Assembly: GCA_016713025.1 (NCBI GenBank)
Contig: JADJPZ010000004.1
Span: forward strand, 2,914,001-2,978,000
Direction of reading: 5' to 3'
DNA length: 64,000 nt
Origin: Saprospiraceae bacterium
Lineage (GTDB): Bacteria; Bacteroidota; Bacteroidia; Chitinophagales; Saprospiraceae
A model generated the notes under the pieces. It was not told the DNA's origin. It saw only the letters and a list, made by a program, of their open reading frames with translations, and did no database searches. This document shows positions 62,696 through 64,000 of this stretch, piece after piece; within the stretch, counting starts at the first letter, position 1, and every line of letters begins with the position of its first letter. Made by a program: the position numbers and the translations under genes.

Positions 62696-63061
62696 TTAGG
62701 TGGTCTCATCCACATCTTGTAAGATGCCGGTTTCTTTTCCAAAATAATCCACAAACATCTGCATTTCACTTGCCAGTTTATTGTTGCCGGTTGCTCTGAA
62801 ATAGGTATCAGCGAGTGATTTCAGGTGCTGAAAAACGAACCTGTCCATCTCCACCACCTGCATCTCCGTTGTCCATAAATCAATCTTGAATGTATCCTTA
62901 TATTCTTTGTCAAACAGCGCAAGCATCATGGCTTTGCATTCAATAAAGTTTTGGCCTTCAGGATTGTCATCACTTTTCCAGTGAATAGATTCAGGGTGTT
63001 TGTCTTCGTTCAGCCCGATTTCAATTTCTATTTTTGATTTTTTTACTATCTGCTTTTTCAA
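62696..63061 (-). CDS. gldC: Gliding motility protein GldC
   Basis: 121 aa. IEIEIGLNEDKHPESIHWKS, AKAMMLALFD-like ECKAMMLALFDKEY, FKIDLWTTEMQVVEMDRF and LADTYFRATGNN follow the GldC pattern over its whole length. GldC is a small soluble protein of unknown mechanism, conserved in Bacteroidota with gliding or T9SS genes. It supports the presence of T9SS-related machinery elsewhere in the genome and fits the sorting domain at 45.3 kb. Confidence 0.88.
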   Translation of the reverse strand: MKKQIVKKSKIEIEIGLNEDKHPESIHWKSDDNPEGQNFIECKAMMLALFDKEYKDTFKIDLWTTEMQVVEMDRFVFQHLKSLADTYFRATGNNKLASEMQMFVDYFGKETGILQDVDETT

Positions 63062-63131
63062 TTGTGTATATTTTTTATTCTTTCAGATAAATAATTTGGT
63101 GTGGAAAGAAGGCTGAAAATGAATTACTTAT

Positions 63132-63809
63132 CTAAACACCCGCAAAACTCTTCGCCATAAATTCCAACCTGTCAGATTCATAGATACTTTTGCCGGGAAT
63201 ACCTTTCTGACTGATTTTCAGCATCGCTTCAGCTACATCTGATGCAGTGATTGGTTTATATTTTTTTAACGGACCAATTAATAATCCTGAAAAGATATCA
63301 GAGAATTTTGTGGCCATTTTTTCACCAAATCTGCTTTCCTTCCTGTCGCCTAATAAAAGTGACGGTCTGATAATAGATAAACTATTGAAGCCCAGCTTAG
63401 CCAGAGCATTTTCAACCTTACCCTTCACTTTTGAGTAATAAATCAAAGATTTTTTATCTGCCCCCATGGAAGAAATCAACAATACTTGCTTCACTCCGTT
63501 TGCCTTAGCTATGGTAGCAACATTTATAGTATAGGTAAAATCTACTTTATAAAAAGCTTCTTTGCTGCCCGCCTTTGCCATCGTAGTACCCAAACAAAGA
63601 TATAGATCATCACCTTTTATCTGATCAGATATTTTTTCCAAATGATCAAAATCAACGATTATCTGTTCAAGTAACGGGTGAGAAATTTTTAAAGGTTTCC
63701 TAACAAAAGCCTTTACATTGTGATAAAAGCCGGAATCAAGAAGCTTTTTTAATAATTCAGATCCGGTAAGACCGGTACTACCAAATATTAAAGCGGATCT
63801 TTGGGTCAT
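63132..63809 (-). CDS. NAD(P)-binding atypical SDR, HTATIP2/YwnB-like
   Basis: 225 aa. The nucleotide-binding start is ALIFGSTGLTGSELLKKLL; LYLCLGTT and VKQVLLISSMGAD with IYYSKVKGKVENAL (Y-x3-K) follow the atypical SDR pattern, and SIIRPSLLLGDR is the family signature after it. A reductase or sensor role is possible; the substrate is unknown. Its start overlaps the stop of the PLP enzyme by 4 bp (ATGA). Confidence 0.82.
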   Translation of the reverse strand: MTQRSALIFGSTGLTGSELLKKLLDSGFYHNVKAFVRKPLKISHPLLEQIIVDFDHLEKISDQIKGDDLYLCLGTTMAKAGSKEAFYKVDFTYTINVATIAKANGVKQVLLISSMGADKKSLIYYSKVKGKVENALAKLGFNSLSIIRPSLLLGDRKESRFGEKMATKFSDIFSGLLIGPLKKYKPITASDVAEAMLKISQKGIPGKSIYESDRLEFMAKSFAGV

Positions 63810-64000
63810 TTCATTGCATTTTCAAGATCGTGAATAATATCTTCAGCATCTTCAATACCTACGGAAAGTCTGATGAGTCCATCAGTGATGCCATTGGTCT
63901 CCCGTTGCGCTTTGTCTACATTGAGATGTGAACTGGTGGCAGGATGCAGCACCAGTGTATCCACATCACCCAATGTAGGTGCCATCGCGCAAAACTGCAT
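63806..64000 (-). CDS. Cys/Met-metabolism PLP enzyme, C-terminal end only
   Basis: The 64 residues (PTLGDVDTLVLHPATSSHLN, GITDGLIRLSVGIEDAEDII) are the conserved C-terminus of the trans-sulfuration family: cystathionine gamma-synthase/lyase, O-acetylhomoserine sulfhydrylase. HPATSSHLN with GITDGLIRLSVGIE favours O-acetylhomoserine (thiol)-lyase or a methionine gamma-lyase-like enzyme. The lysine-bearing domain lies beyond the window end, so the exact activity is open. Confidence 0.85.
   Translation of the reverse strand: MQFCAMAPTLGDVDTLVLHPATSSHLNVDKAQRETNGITDGLIRLSVGIEDAEDIIHDLENAMK

Noticed and set aside
1..64000. tRNA, rRNA and CRISPR arrays
   Set aside because: No cloverleaf-type T-arm strings, no rRNA core motifs and no regularly spaced repeat-spacer pattern were seen on reading both strands. 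The regular repeats at 45-53 kb are coding.

Overview
The window looks like a chromosomal segment of a Bacteroidota bacterium, most likely in or near the Saprospiraceae. This is inference from content: a SusC/SusD/SusE-type outer-membrane uptake locus, a type IX secretion (T9SS) C-terminal sorting domain on a giant repeat protein, gliding protein GldC, a futalosine-type menaquinone gene, the three-subunit SdhCAB complex, low GC, and promoters of the Bacteroidota TAnnTTTG type. No rRNA, tRNA or CRISPR array was recognised.

Layout. 1-6 kb: a partial S41 peptidase, a membrane protein fused to a frameshifted outer-membrane barrel, a membrane-bound LytTR regulator, a Crp/Fnr remnant cut by a small palindromic element, a MazEF module with a recognisable operator, and an Mrr-type restriction enzyme. 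6-11.2 kb (minus strand): a sugar-oxidation cluster with a PqqB-like hydrolase, a decayed TIM-barrel lipoprotein gene, a GMC oxidoreductase with its small subunit, and a hydroxypyruvate-isomerase-like protein. 11-21.4 kb: ferritin, a PLP decarboxylase, a double AAA+ CbxX-type ATPase, ComF, shikimate kinase and a secreted phosphodiesterase-like protein. 22-29 kb: susC-susD-susE-like genes, a strong terminator, then aroC. 29.6-34 kb: an ABC exporter, a PUR-domain protein, futalosine hydrolase and a secreted protein. 34.5-40.6 kb: three AT-rich polytopic membrane proteins of GT-C type, bracketed by two direct copies of the same small element. 41-44.7 kb: sdhCAB with a terminator.

45.2-55.3 kb (minus strand) is dominated by one about 10 kb cell-surface protein gene. 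It has an N-terminal secreted region, 11 Ig-like tandem repeats, 10 SdrD_B-like repeats and a T9SS sorting domain. The gene is interrupted by one in-frame stop and three single-base frameshifts. 56.9-64 kb: a GNAT/FemAB-like protein, PaaG and PaaD homologues with a PAP2 phosphatase, a serine hydrolase coupled to a SUI1/eIF1-like factor, gldC, an NAD(P)-binding protein and the end of a PLP-dependent sulfhydrylase.

The most unusual material is non-coding. Three families of small inverted-repeat elements (called A, B and C here) occur as 3, 3 and 2 copies. They have truncated one gene, supplied the C-terminus and stop of another, and flank a gene block. A hairpin-rich module with a conserved skeleton but changing stem sequences occurs inside family A and again, twice, near 58.3 kb. 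Broken reading frames are frequent; several sit at short homopolymers, so assembly error must be excluded before they are read as biology.
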